From positions 1,612,001-1,676,000 of the forward strand of contig NZ_CP155552.1 of NCBI RefSeq assembly GCF_036632915.2: a DNA stretch of 64,000 bases. The letters run 5' to 3'. The notes below the pieces were generated by a model. It did not search any database and was not told the DNA's origin. It saw nothing but the letters and a program-made list of their open reading frames with translations. The stretch is from Faecalibacterium taiwanense. GTDB taxonomy: Bacteria > Bacillota > Clostridia > Oscillospirales > Ruminococcaceae. This document shows, piece by piece, positions 53,539-61,119 of this stretch; the stretch's first letter is position 1, and each line of letters starts with the position of its first letter. The translations under genes were made by a program, and so were the position numbers.

Positions 53539-54498
53539 TTAGCCGCGGACAATGAGCAGCAGCAAAGCCGAAGCCACACACTGCATGATCAGCCAGCGGG
53601 CCACCACCTGCTCGTCGCTCCAGCCCTTATTCTTGCGGGCGTGGTCGTGCAGAGGGGTGCGGGTGTTCTTGAGGATGGAAATGTGCAAAAAGCGCTTCAG
53701 GCTGATCTTCAGGATGCCCAGACTGCCATCCACGATGAACACGATGGCTGCCAGCAGGAAGGCAAACGGATGGCCGCATTTGAGGGACAGCATTGCGATA
53801 AAGAAGCCCATTGCGCGGCTGCCGGCATCGCCCATCAGCAGGCTGGACGGCTTTGCGTTGGACCACAGATAGGCCAGCAGCGCACCCATGAACACAACGC
53901 CTGCGGTGCCGTACTCGGCCAGCTCTGTTTTATAGGCCAGCAGGTAGGTGCCGATGGTCACCACTGCAACACTTGCCGAAAGGCCGTCCACGCCGTCGGT
54001 GCAGTTGACCACATTGATGCTGGTCCAGATCAGAATAACGATCAGCAGCAGGTACACAGCATACGGCAGAGTGAAACTCCACTGCAGGAAATTCACACCG
54101 CAGCCGTTGAAGTTGAGGTAGGTCACACCTGCAACAATGGCAATGGCAAAATCAATGATACCCTTTTTATACTCGTTCCATGCAGTTTCAGCAGCATCAT
54201 CAAAGTAGCCGGACAGCATGGATGCAATGAGCAGGATGGTGTAGATGACGTATTCCACCTTGAACGGCAGGAATGCCAGCGATACCAGTGCGATGCACAG
54301 CACGAAGATCAGGCCGGAACCACGGGCCTTACCCTTGGAAAGCGCACCGTTCACCGCAAACTCGCGGCCATGGTCGTGCGGAAGCTTATCGTGAAAAACG
54401 GAGTCCATCAAAGCCGTAAGGGCAAACGCCAGCAGGAATGCCAGAGCATCGACACCGCGCTGTCCTACGACCGAAAGCAGTAATTCGATCATATTCAA
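53539..54498 (-). CDS. mraY: Phospho-N-acetylmuramoyl-pentapeptide transferase
   Basis: A 319-residue protein with about ten membrane segments. MraY landmarks are GYFDDAAET (catalytic Asp pair), NCTDGVDGL, LMGDAGSRAMG and a late PLHDHARKNKGWSDEQVV. It joins phospho-MurNAc-pentapeptide to undecaprenyl phosphate to give lipid I. It stands alone here, outside a dcw cluster, which is unusual for Firmicutes. The GW-x-E motif favours MraY over the WecA/TagO branch. Confidence 0.8.
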   Translation of the reverse strand: MNMIELLLSVVGQRGVDALAFLLAFALTALMDSVFHDKLPHDHGREFAVNGALSKGKARGSGLIFVLCIALVSLAFLPFKVEYVIYTILLIASMLSGYFDDAAETAWNEYKKGIIDFAIAIVAGVTYLNFNGCGVNFLQWSFTLPYAVYLLLIVILIWTSINVVNCTDGVDGLSASVAVVTIGTYLLAYKTELAEYGTAGVVFMGALLAYLWSNAKPSSLLMGDAGSRAMGFFIAMLSLKCGHPFAFLLAAIVFIVDGSLGILKISLKRFLHISILKNTRTPLHDHARKNKGWSDEQVVARWLIMQCVASALLLLIVRG

Positions 54499-54585
54499 AG
54501 TTCCTCTTTCTTTTATGTTTGTGAGAGAAGTGTATCACGCTATCCATAAAAAATCAATCATTCCCGGAGAAAAATCCACGTTTGA

Positions 54586-54614
54586 TTGACTTTCTGCAGC
54601 GCCGCACTTATAAT
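54586..54614 (+). promoter_or_regulatory. Promoter of the MATE gene
   Basis: TTGACT (54586-54591), 17 bases, TATAAT (54609-54614). Confidence 0.85.
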
Positions 54615-54663
54615 AGTATATCAGTCTGTCGAAAAAGTTTTTGTTTCTATAAAAGGAGAACTC

Positions 54664-56082
54664 ATGTCCATCTCTCTTGAGCAGCTTTCGGCGCAGATGC
54701 GCCGGGGCGAACAGGTGCCGCTACGGCACACCATGCAGGTGGTGCTCACACTGAGCATCCCATCCATCCTGCAGCAGATCGTGGTAACTGCGGTGGAGTA
54801 CATCGACGCAGCCATGGTGGGGCATATTGGTGCATCTGCTACGGCATCCATTGGCATCGTCAGTTCCAGCACGTGGCTCATGCATGGAATGCTGGCCGGT
54901 CTATATATGTCCTTTGCCATTCAGGTAGCACAGTATCTGGGTGCAGACCGGCAGAACGATGCACGCGGTGTATTGCGCCAATCTATGATCTTCAACCTTG
55001 TGGTGGGCCTCGCAGCTGCGGCCTTCGGCATTGGCATCAGCCGTTTTCTGCCCGGATGGCTGGGCGCCGACCCTTCCCTGCAGGCGGATGCATCGGCCTA
55101 CTTTGCCATCTGGTCGGCTTCCCTGCCCTTTTTGATGATCATGGGAACCTACTCTTCCATGCTGCGTTCCTCCGGCGATGCCCTGACACCGGGCCTTATC
55201 AGCGTGCTGACCTGCGTGCTGGATGTGATCTTTAACTTCTGCCTTATCAATCCCACCCGTGAGATGGTGGTGTTTGGCCGCACAATGACCGTCTGGGGCC
55301 TTGGCTGGGGGGTACCGGGCGCAGCACTGGGCACCGCCCTTGCTACCGCTATCAGCGGTGTGCTGACCCTTGCCATCCTACTGCTGCGGGACGGCCCGCT
55401 GTGCATCCACAAGCCCGGCTCCTGGCACATTACCAAAGCCTGCCTGCAGAACCTGTGGAAGGTAGGCGCACCGCTGGCTGCAGAGCGTGCAGTTCTTTCC
55501 TCGGCGCAGGTGCTGCTCATCCGCATCGTATCCGGCCTTGGCACCACCGCCATTGCTGCCAACAGTCTGGGCGTGAGCGCCGAAAGCCTGTGCTACATGG
55601 CAGGCTATGGCATTCAGGATGCATCCCTTGCACTGGTGGGGCAGGCCGTGGGCGCAAACCGTCGGGATATGGCAAAAAACTTTGCCTGGCTGTGCACCGG
55701 CATGGGCATAGGCATCATGGCGCTGACCGGTGTTGGCATGTACATTTTTGCGCCAAACCTGATGGGTATTTTCACCGCAGATGCGGCAGTTATTGCGCTG
55801 GGCGCACAGGTGCTGCGCATTGAAGCACTGGCCGAACCGATGTTCGGTGCCAGTATCGTTGCCAGCGGTGCCATGCAGGGTGCCGGAGACAGCACGGGAT
55901 GCTTTGTGCTGAACCTTGTCAGCATGTGGGGCATCCGGCTCACGCTGGCTTCCCTGCTGGCTCCGCATTTTGGGCTGGTGGGCGTATGGATGGCCATGAG
56001 CTTTGAGCTGACCATGCGCGGTGTGCTGTTCCTTGTGCGGCTGGTACGCGGCAGATGGCTGGACAAAGGGGCATTAGCCTGA
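54664..56082 (+). CDS. MATE family efflux transporter
   Basis: A 472-residue polytopic protein with twelve membrane segments in two halves. Typical residues are SIPSILQQIVVTAVEYIDAAMVG near the start and GAGDSTGCF late, the second-half repeat. It should export cationic drugs or metabolites using Na+ or H+. The ATG at 54664 follows AAAGGAGAACTC. It has a strong promoter and a terminator of its own. Confidence 0.9.
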   Translation: MSISLEQLSAQMRRGEQVPLRHTMQVVLTLSIPSILQQIVVTAVEYIDAAMVGHIGASATASIGIVSSSTWLMHGMLAGLYMSFAIQVAQYLGADRQNDARGVLRQSMIFNLVVGLAAAAFGIGISRFLPGWLGADPSLQADASAYFAIWSASLPFLMIMGTYSSMLRSSGDALTPGLISVLTCVLDVIFNFCLINPTREMVVFGRTMTVWGLGWGVPGAALGTALATAISGVLTLAILLLRDGPLCIHKPGSWHITKACLQNLWKVGAPLAAERAVLSSAQVLLIRIVSGLGTTAIAANSLGVSAESLCYMAGYGIQDASLALVGQAVGANRRDMAKNFAWLCTGMGIGIMALTGVGMYIFAPNLMGIFTADAAVIALGAQVLRIEALAEPMFGASIVASGAMQGAGDSTGCFVLNLVSMWGIRLTLASLLAPHFGLVGVWMAMSFELTMRGVLFLVRLVRGRWLDKGALA

Positions 56083-56117
56083 TCGACCGCTGGCGGATAT
56101 ATTTTCCTCTGAATAAC

Positions 56118-56166
56118 AGCTCCCCGGCCGGGAACCGCACTGCGGGACCTGACCGGGGAGTTTTGC
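56118..56166 (+). terminator. Terminator after the MATE gene
   Basis: Arms GCTCCCCGG and CCGGGGAG(TTTT) at 56119-56128 and 56153-56160, with T4 after. Confidence 0.75.
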
Positions 56167-56208
56167 TGTGGTTATACGATTTGAGAAGAAGAAAAAATGG
56201 AGAACAAG

Positions 56209-56808
56209 TTACTTTCTGCCGTGCAGGATGGGAGACAGCGGCTTGTAGATCAGCATACACAGCACTGCATCCAGCAGGCCTTTGACCAGCGTGAAGGGCA
56301 TATTGAAGATGACAAGGCACTTGATGAGGCTGTCTGCAGAAGGCAGGATGGCCTGATACATGCCGAGGATGGCTTCCAGCGGCATGTGGTAGAACTGTAC
56401 ATAGGCCGGATAGGTGATGAAGTAGTTGGACGGTACGCTGAACACAGCCATGGCTGCAGCGCCTGCAATAGCACCAATGATGGCGGTCTTGCGGCTCTTG
56501 TGGTGCTTATAGATAACGCCTGCCACAGCGGAGAAAACCGCACCCAGCATGAAGTTGCACAGCTCGCCCACGCATGCAGTGGAAGTGCCCTTGATAACGA
56601 TGTGCAGCAGGTTCTTCATAAAGCTGATGACCACACCGTACACCGGGCCGAGAGCAAAGGCACCCAGCAGAGCCGGCAGGTCAGAAAAGTCCATCTTGAC
56701 GAAGGACGGAATGAGCATCGGAATGGGAAACTCAATGAACATCAGGATAAAGGCCACCGCGCTGAGCATGGCGGCAACAGTAAGATTGTGAGTCGTGCTT
56801 TTTTTCAT
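56209..56808 (-). CDS. ribU: Riboflavin ECF transporter S component RibU
   Basis: A 199-residue membrane protein with about six helices, starting at the ATG at 56808 after GGGAAGGATC. EFPIPMLIPSFVKMDFSDLPALLGAFALGP is the RibU signature. It binds riboflavin and works with the common ECF energising module, which is not in this window. The FMN riboswitch directly upstream confirms the ligand. Confidence 0.93.
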   Translation of the reverse strand: MKKSTTHNLTVAAMLSAVAFILMFIEFPIPMLIPSFVKMDFSDLPALLGAFALGPVYGVVISFMKNLLHIVIKGTSTACVGELCNFMLGAVFSAVAGVIYKHHKSRKTAIIGAIAGAAAMAVFSVPSNYFITYPAYVQFYHMPLEAILGMYQAILPSADSLIKCLVIFNMPFTLVKGLLDAVLCMLIYKPLSPILHGRK

Positions 56809-56902
56809 GGTAATGATCCTTCCCGGGGTAAGATGCCCCTTACAAAAATTGTTCCGAAAGCTCTTTTCGTATCTTGTTTTTTGGAACGGGAAGGACAAAT
56901 AG

Positions 56903-56943
56903 AAAAGCGCCCTGCTGCAACAAAAACACTGCAACAGGGCGCG
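56903..56943 (-). terminator. Riboswitch expression-platform terminator of ribU
   Basis: GCGCCCTG(T)TGCA arms at about 56906-56920 and 56930-56943, followed on the minus strand by CTTTTCTATTT. It should form when FMN is bound. Confidence 0.85.
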
Positions 56944-56970
56944 TAGACAACGATTTGCCTGCCGTTTCTT

Positions 56971-57071
56971 GCATCCGGACTATACCGTTGGTCCCGGAGT
57001 TGCACCGGGTCAGCACCCTTGCGGGTGGTCGCGGACTTTACCGCCAGTGGGGAATCTCACCCCGCCCTGAA
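56971..57071 (-). ncRNA. FMN riboswitch (RFN element)
   Basis: On the minus strand the conserved RFN parts run in order: CAGGGCGGGGTGAGATTCCC, ACTGGCGGTAAAGTCCGCG, the variable arm, GGTGCAACTCCGGGACC, then CGGTATAGTCCGGATG. It controls ribU together with the following terminator. Confidence 0.97.
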
Positions 57072-57089
57072 ACGAACTTTCTGGCACAA

Positions 57090-57118
57090 AGTATAGCGTG
57101 GCAGGCCCAGCTTGTCAA
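57090..57118 (-). promoter_or_regulatory. Promoter of the FMN riboswitch / ribU unit
   Basis: On the minus strand: TTGACA (57113-57118), 17 bases, TATACT (57090-57095). Confidence 0.88.
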
Positions 57119-57186
57119 GAGGGCATCTTAAAATTTGTGCAAAAAATGTCAAAGTAACTCTTTCAAGCGCCCTTCTCTGTAAGCTC

Positions 57187-57215
57187 TTGCCCGGGTGGGT
57201 GCGGTATGGTATCAT
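57187..57215 (+). promoter_or_regulatory. mscS promoter
   Basis: TTGCCC (57187-57192), 17 bases ending TGG, TATCAT (57210-57215). Confidence 0.68.
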
Positions 57216-57246
57216 AGATGGGTCGTATAAAATTCAGGAGGTTATC

Positions 57247-58329
57247 ATGATCTTTTCTATTCGTGATCTTTCGTTTGAGCTTGGCTCTGTACTGCTGGAG
57301 GGCTGGTTTGCACTGGCTGCGCGCGCAGGGTGCGCACTGCTCATTCTGCTTGCCGCATGGCTGGTACGCCGCTGGCTGAGCAAAAGGGGCATTCCGGCAT
57401 TGCTGGCCCGCAAGTGGCACTTTAACGGCACTCCCATCCTGCTGCGCAGCTTTGCGGTACCCATCCAGCGCATGTGCACTGCGGTTGGCGTATATCTGGC
57501 GGCAGCTTCCCTGCCCTGGGCCATTCCCGGCATTGCCAAGCTGCTGTTGGTCTGCTTCCGCCTTGTCATGACCCTGCTGGTCTGCGAAGGCCTGTATGCG
57601 GCATCGGATCTGGCCGACCTGCTGCTGGCTTCCTGCAGCCCGGAGATCCGCTCCAACAAAACACTCTGCTCTTTGCTGGACACCGCCTACAAGGTGCTGG
57701 TGATCGTGCTGTGCGTGGCAGCGTTGGCACAAGAAGTGGGCTTTCCCATCGGCAGCATTGTCGCCGGTGCCGGTCTGGTTGGTCTGACCATCTCGCTGGC
57801 CGCACAGGAAAGCGCCAGCAACCTGTTTTCCGGCATCGTGATTCTGCTGGACAAGCCCTTCTCGGTGGGCGACTGGATCACTGTGGGCGATGTGGAAGGC
57901 GAAGTGATCGACATCAACTTCCGTTCCACCCGCATCCGCTCGCTGGATAAAACCATCAATGTGGTGACGAACAGTAAGATCTGCTCTTCCACCGTGCAGA
58001 ACGCCGCCCTGCGCACCATGCGGCCCTACAAGTTCAATCTGGGTGTCACCTATGGCACCACCCGCCCGAAGCTGGAACAGCTGATGAAAGACTTGCAGAC
58101 CATGCTGGACGCAAGCCCTTACACCAACAAGGGTACCAACATCGTACAGCTTGCAAACTTTGGCGATTCCAGCATCAACATTCTGGTCTCCGCCTACCTG
58201 CTGACCAACGCCTACGCGGAATTTTTGCAGATGCAGAACGACCTGAACCTGAACATTATGGACATCATGCAGGCCGACGGTGTGGATTTTGCGTTCCCCT
58301 CCACCAGCGTGTATATCGAAAAGAACTGA
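57247..58329 (+). CDS. Mechanosensitive ion channel, MscS family
   Basis: A 360-residue channel from the ATG at 57247 after AGGAGG. Four or so membrane helices lead to the pore helix GFPIGSIVAGAGLVGLTISLAAQ, then the beta domain (FSGIVILLDKPFSVGDWITVGDVEGEV) and C-terminal cytoplasmic cage. It opens under osmotic downshock. Its upstream region is shared with the divergent ribU promoter. Confidence 0.92.
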   Translation: MIFSIRDLSFELGSVLLEGWFALAARAGCALLILLAAWLVRRWLSKRGIPALLARKWHFNGTPILLRSFAVPIQRMCTAVGVYLAAASLPWAIPGIAKLLLVCFRLVMTLLVCEGLYAASDLADLLLASCSPEIRSNKTLCSLLDTAYKVLVIVLCVAALAQEVGFPIGSIVAGAGLVGLTISLAAQESASNLFSGIVILLDKPFSVGDWITVGDVEGEVIDINFRSTRIRSLDKTINVVTNSKICSSTVQNAALRTMRPYKFNLGVTYGTTRPKLEQLMKDLQTMLDASPYTNKGTNIVQLANFGDSSINILVSAYLLTNAYAEFLQMQNDLNLNIMDIMQADGVDFAFPSTSVYIEKN

Positions 58330-58567
58330 GCAAACCTGTAATGGGGCTGTTGCAAAATAGCGCTAACGAAAAGCGGAAAGCAAAAATCTCATCTTTTTCC
58401 CTCAAAAAGAGTAGAATTTTTCGGAACTGAAAATGCAAAAAGCTGAGCACCTGCTTTTTCACAGATGCTCAGCTTTTCTATACTCATTTTTTGAAATCTG
58501 CCTTTGAGACCTCAACATTCTGCCCGTTTTGTACGGTGAATGCGGCGGCTATTTTCAATCAGTCAGC
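58330..58567. other. Gap between mscS and pta
   Basis: It has a GGGGCTGTTGCAAAATAGCG sequence at 58343-58362, similar to ends of some insertion sequences, and a bidirectional terminator. There is no gene. Confidence 0.5.
58437..58478. terminator. Bidirectional terminator between mscS and pta
   Basis: 13-bp arms AAAAAGCTGAGCA (58437-58449) and TGCTCAGCTTTT (58466-58477). Confidence 0.85.
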
Positions 58568-59593
58568 TCAAGACTGGCAGGCAGTGATCAGGCTCATCTT
58601 GTAGACCTCGTCGGCGTTGCAGCCACGGGACAGGTCGTTGATGGGAGCGTTCAGACCCTGCAGGATGGGGCCGTAAGCTGCATAACCACCCAGACGCTGA
58701 GCAATCTTATAGCCGATGTTGCCGGCCTCGATGCAGGGGAAGATGAAGGTGTTGGCCTGACCAGCCACCTTGCTGCCCTTGCACTTGACCTGTGCAACTT
58801 CGGGAGCAACGGCAGCGTCAAACTGCAGCTCACCGTCCACAGCCAACTCGGGATCCATTTCCTGAGCCTTGATCACAGCGTCATGGCTCAAAGCAACGGT
58901 GCCGCCCTTGCCGGAGCCCTTGGTGGAGAAGCTCAGCACAGCAACCTTCGGATCGATGCCGAACAACTTTGCGGTCTTAGCGGTCTCAATAGCAACCTCA
59001 GCAAGCTTTGCAGAAGCGGCGATCTTGACCTCGCCGGTAGCCTTATCAATGGTATCGGTATAGTCGATGTTAACAGCACAGTCGCCCATGGCAATGCGCT
59101 TCAGGCCCTCTTCACCGCAGTCACGGTCCAGAATGAAGCAGGAGCTGACCAGATGTGCGCCCTTCTTGGTCTTGACCAGCTGCAGAGCGGGACGAATGGT
59201 GTCGGCAGTGGAGTAAGTAGCGCCGCCCAGCAGGCAATCAGCCTTGCCCATCTTCACCAGCATGGTGCCGAAGTAGTTGGACTTCTTCAGCAGAGCGGTG
59301 CACTCCTCAGCGGTCTGCTTGCCCTTGCGCAGCTCCACCATGGTGTTGACCATCTCATCGAAACCGGCATAGTTCTCGGGGTCGATGATCTCGGCAGCGG
59401 AAATATCAAAGTTACCGGCGGCAGCAGCAGCCTTGCACTCAGCCTCGTTGCCCACCATGACGACCTTCAGCACGCCCTCGGCCAGCAGCTTTGCAGCGGC
59501 CTCCAGAATGCGGGGATCATTGCCCTCGGTGAAAACGATCGTCTTAGGATTTGCCTTCAGCTGTGCTACCAGCGGTGCAAACATATCAGCCAT
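58568..59593 (-). CDS. pta: Phosphate acetyltransferase
   Basis: A 341-residue enzyme interconverting acetyl-CoA and acetyl phosphate. IVFTEGNDPRILEAA, LLGGATYSTADTIRPAL, SCFILDR, FSTKGSGKGG and ANTFIFPCIEAGNIGYKIAQRLGG are typical of single-domain Pta. GGAGGTAATCACA lies before the ATG. ackA is not beside it in this window. It belongs to fermentative acetate/acetyl-CoA balance. Confidence 0.96.
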   Translation of the reverse strand: MADMFAPLVAQLKANPKTIVFTEGNDPRILEAAAKLLAEGVLKVVMVGNEAECKAAAAAGNFDISAAEIIDPENYAGFDEMVNTMVELRKGKQTAEECTALLKKSNYFGTMLVKMGKADCLLGGATYSTADTIRPALQLVKTKKGAHLVSSCFILDRDCGEEGLKRIAMGDCAVNIDYTDTIDKATGEVKIAASAKLAEVAIETAKTAKLFGIDPKVAVLSFSTKGSGKGGTVALSHDAVIKAQEMDPELAVDGELQFDAAVAPEVAQVKCKGSKVAGQANTFIFPCIEAGNIGYKIAQRLGGYAAYGPILQGLNAPINDLSRGCNADEVYKMSLITACQS

Positions 59594-59668
59594 TGTGATT
59601 ACCTCCGAATTTACTTTCCAATATTCACATCCAGATATCTGTTGGACACAAGGATGCCTTTCTCTTTT

Positions 59669-59696
59669 ATTCTAGCACATACGGCAAAAAGTTCAA
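59669..59696 (-). promoter_or_regulatory. pta promoter
   Basis: On the minus strand: TTGAAC (59691-59696), 16 bases, TAGAAT (59669-59674), with TG at -14/-15. Confidence 0.7.
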
Positions 59697-59894
59697 GACA
59701 AAATTGGCTTTTTGTGCTACAATTTTTGCCTCACGCATCATCGTTATTTTCCTGCCAAAGTAGTAAAACACGCCCTGCGTATTCCTTCACAATTTCCCGT
59801 AATCCACCTTCCACAAATTTCAATTTTAAGCTATGCACTTTTCATCCACGATTTTTCTTTTTTAAAATGCAGAAAGCTCCAGTCAGTTCATATA

Positions 59895-59918
59895 TTTTTT
59901 GCGTTAAAACGCAAAAAA
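59895..59918. repeat. Perfect inverted repeat near the pfkA terminator
   Basis: TTTTTTGCGTT and AACGCAAAAAA, separated by AA. It might be a second terminator on the leftward strand or a regulator site. Confidence 0.6.
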
Positions 59919-59952
59919 GAGCCGTCCTCCCGATTCTTCGAGAGAACAGCTC
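59905..59952 (-). terminator. Terminator after pfkA
   Basis: Arms GAGCTGTTCTC and GAGGACGGCTC (imperfect), then TTTTTTGCG on the minus strand. Confidence 0.72.
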
Positions 59953-59974
59953 CATAGTATTGGCTTTATAAATA

Positions 59975-60949
59975 TCAGATAGAAATGGTGTTACACACGT
60001 CGATCAGCACCGGGTCAAGCGTCTTAGTCATTTCAAGAGCTTCATCCACAGGGTAATCCACCAGCTTTTCGCCCTTCATGCCGACGATGCGGTTATACTT
60101 ACCCTGCTCCAGCAGGCACACGGCATGGTAGCCCATTGCAGAAGCGTTCACACGGTCACGCAGAGTGGGAGAACCACCGCGCTGGACATGACCCAGAATG
60201 GTGGCGCGGGAGTCGATGCCGGTGCGTGCCTGAATCTCGTTTGCGATTTCCTGTGCATGGCCGACACCCTCGGCAACAATAATAATGAAGTGACGCTTGC
60301 CGGTCTTCTGAGTCTCAGCGATCTTATCCAGAATATCACGCTGCATGTCAAATTCCTTCTCCGGCAGTAGAACAGCCATAGCGCCGGAAGCAATTGCAAC
60401 ATTCAAAGCAATATAACCGGCGTTGCGGCCCATGACCTCGACCACACTGCAGCGGTCGTGGCTCTGGGTGGTATCGCGCAGCTTGTCGATCATCTCCAGC
60501 GCGGTGTTCATGGCGGTATCGTAGCCAATGGTGTAATCGGTGCAGGAAATATCGTTGTCAATCGTGCCGGGCAGACCGATCATCGGAATGCCGCGGTGGG
60601 CCAGCTCACGAGCGCCGCGGTAAGAACCGTCGCCGCCAATGACCACCAGCGCATCAATGCCCAGTTCGCGGCACTTCTCTGCACCCTTGTCCTGACCTTC
60701 CTTGGTCTTGAATTCCAGACAGCGGGCGGTATACAGAATGGTACCGCCTGCAGAGATGATGTTCGACACACTGCGCAGGTTCATCTCAAAGCATTCGCCG
60801 TTCAGCAGGCCATTGTAGCCACGCTGAATGCCGATCATGCGGTAACCCTTATGCAGGCCGGTACGGACTACGGCGCGCACGGCAGCGTTCATGCCAGGAG
60901 CATCACCACCGCTCGTCAATACGCCAATCGTTTTGATCTGCTTTTCCAT
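59975..60949 (-). CDS. pfkA: 6-phosphofructokinase
   Basis: A 324-residue ATP-type phosphofructokinase starting at the ATG at 60949 after GGAGGG. The start KTIGVLTSGGDAPGMNAAVRA, GGDGSYRGA (Gly at the place that marks ATP rather than PPi use) and PGTIDND are typical. It phosphorylates fructose 6-phosphate in glycolysis. dnaE lies upstream on the same strand; the pairing pfkA-dnaE is common in Firmicutes. Confidence 0.96.
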   Translation of the reverse strand: MEKQIKTIGVLTSGGDAPGMNAAVRAVVRTGLHKGYRMIGIQRGYNGLLNGECFEMNLRSVSNIISAGGTILYTARCLEFKTKEGQDKGAEKCRELGIDALVVIGGDGSYRGARELAHRGIPMIGLPGTIDNDISCTDYTIGYDTAMNTALEMIDKLRDTTQSHDRCSVVEVMGRNAGYIALNVAIASGAMAVLLPEKEFDMQRDILDKIAETQKTGKRHFIIIVAEGVGHAQEIANEIQARTGIDSRATILGHVQRGGSPTLRDRVNASAMGYHAVCLLEQGKYNRIVGMKGEKLVDYPVDEALEMTKTLDPVLIDVCNTISI

Positions 60950-61046
60950 ACGAGAGTTTCCCTCCAATTTGTTTCTTCATTTACCCAATGGTATCACAGC
61001 GCTCTCCGTTTTAACGCTGTCCAAAGCACTTCATTTGCCTTGAATC

Positions 61047-61075
61047 ATTATAACACAAACGCCTTATTTTGGAAA
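61047..61075 (-). promoter_or_regulatory. pfkA promoter
   Basis: On the minus strand: TTTCCA (61070-61075), 17 bases, TATAAT (61047-61052), so pfkA can be expressed apart from dnaE. Confidence 0.68.
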
Positions 61076-61119
61076 CAGCCATCCCGCCGGATTTGCGTTA
61101 AGATTCGTGCACGGAAATG

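Larger units (their letters stand above)
59594..59974. other. 381-base region between pta and pfkA
   Basis: It contains the pta promoter, a TGC-TACAAT element on the plus strand (59715-59723), a perfect 11-bp inverted repeat at 59895-59918 and the pfkA terminator. A plus-strand frame at 59712-59957 lacks a ribosome binding site and is not called. Confidence 0.6.

Noticed and set aside
59712..59957. 81-codon plus-strand frame between pta and pfkA with a TACAAT just upstream
   Set aside because: No ribosome binding site; it runs through the inverted repeat and the pfkA terminator.
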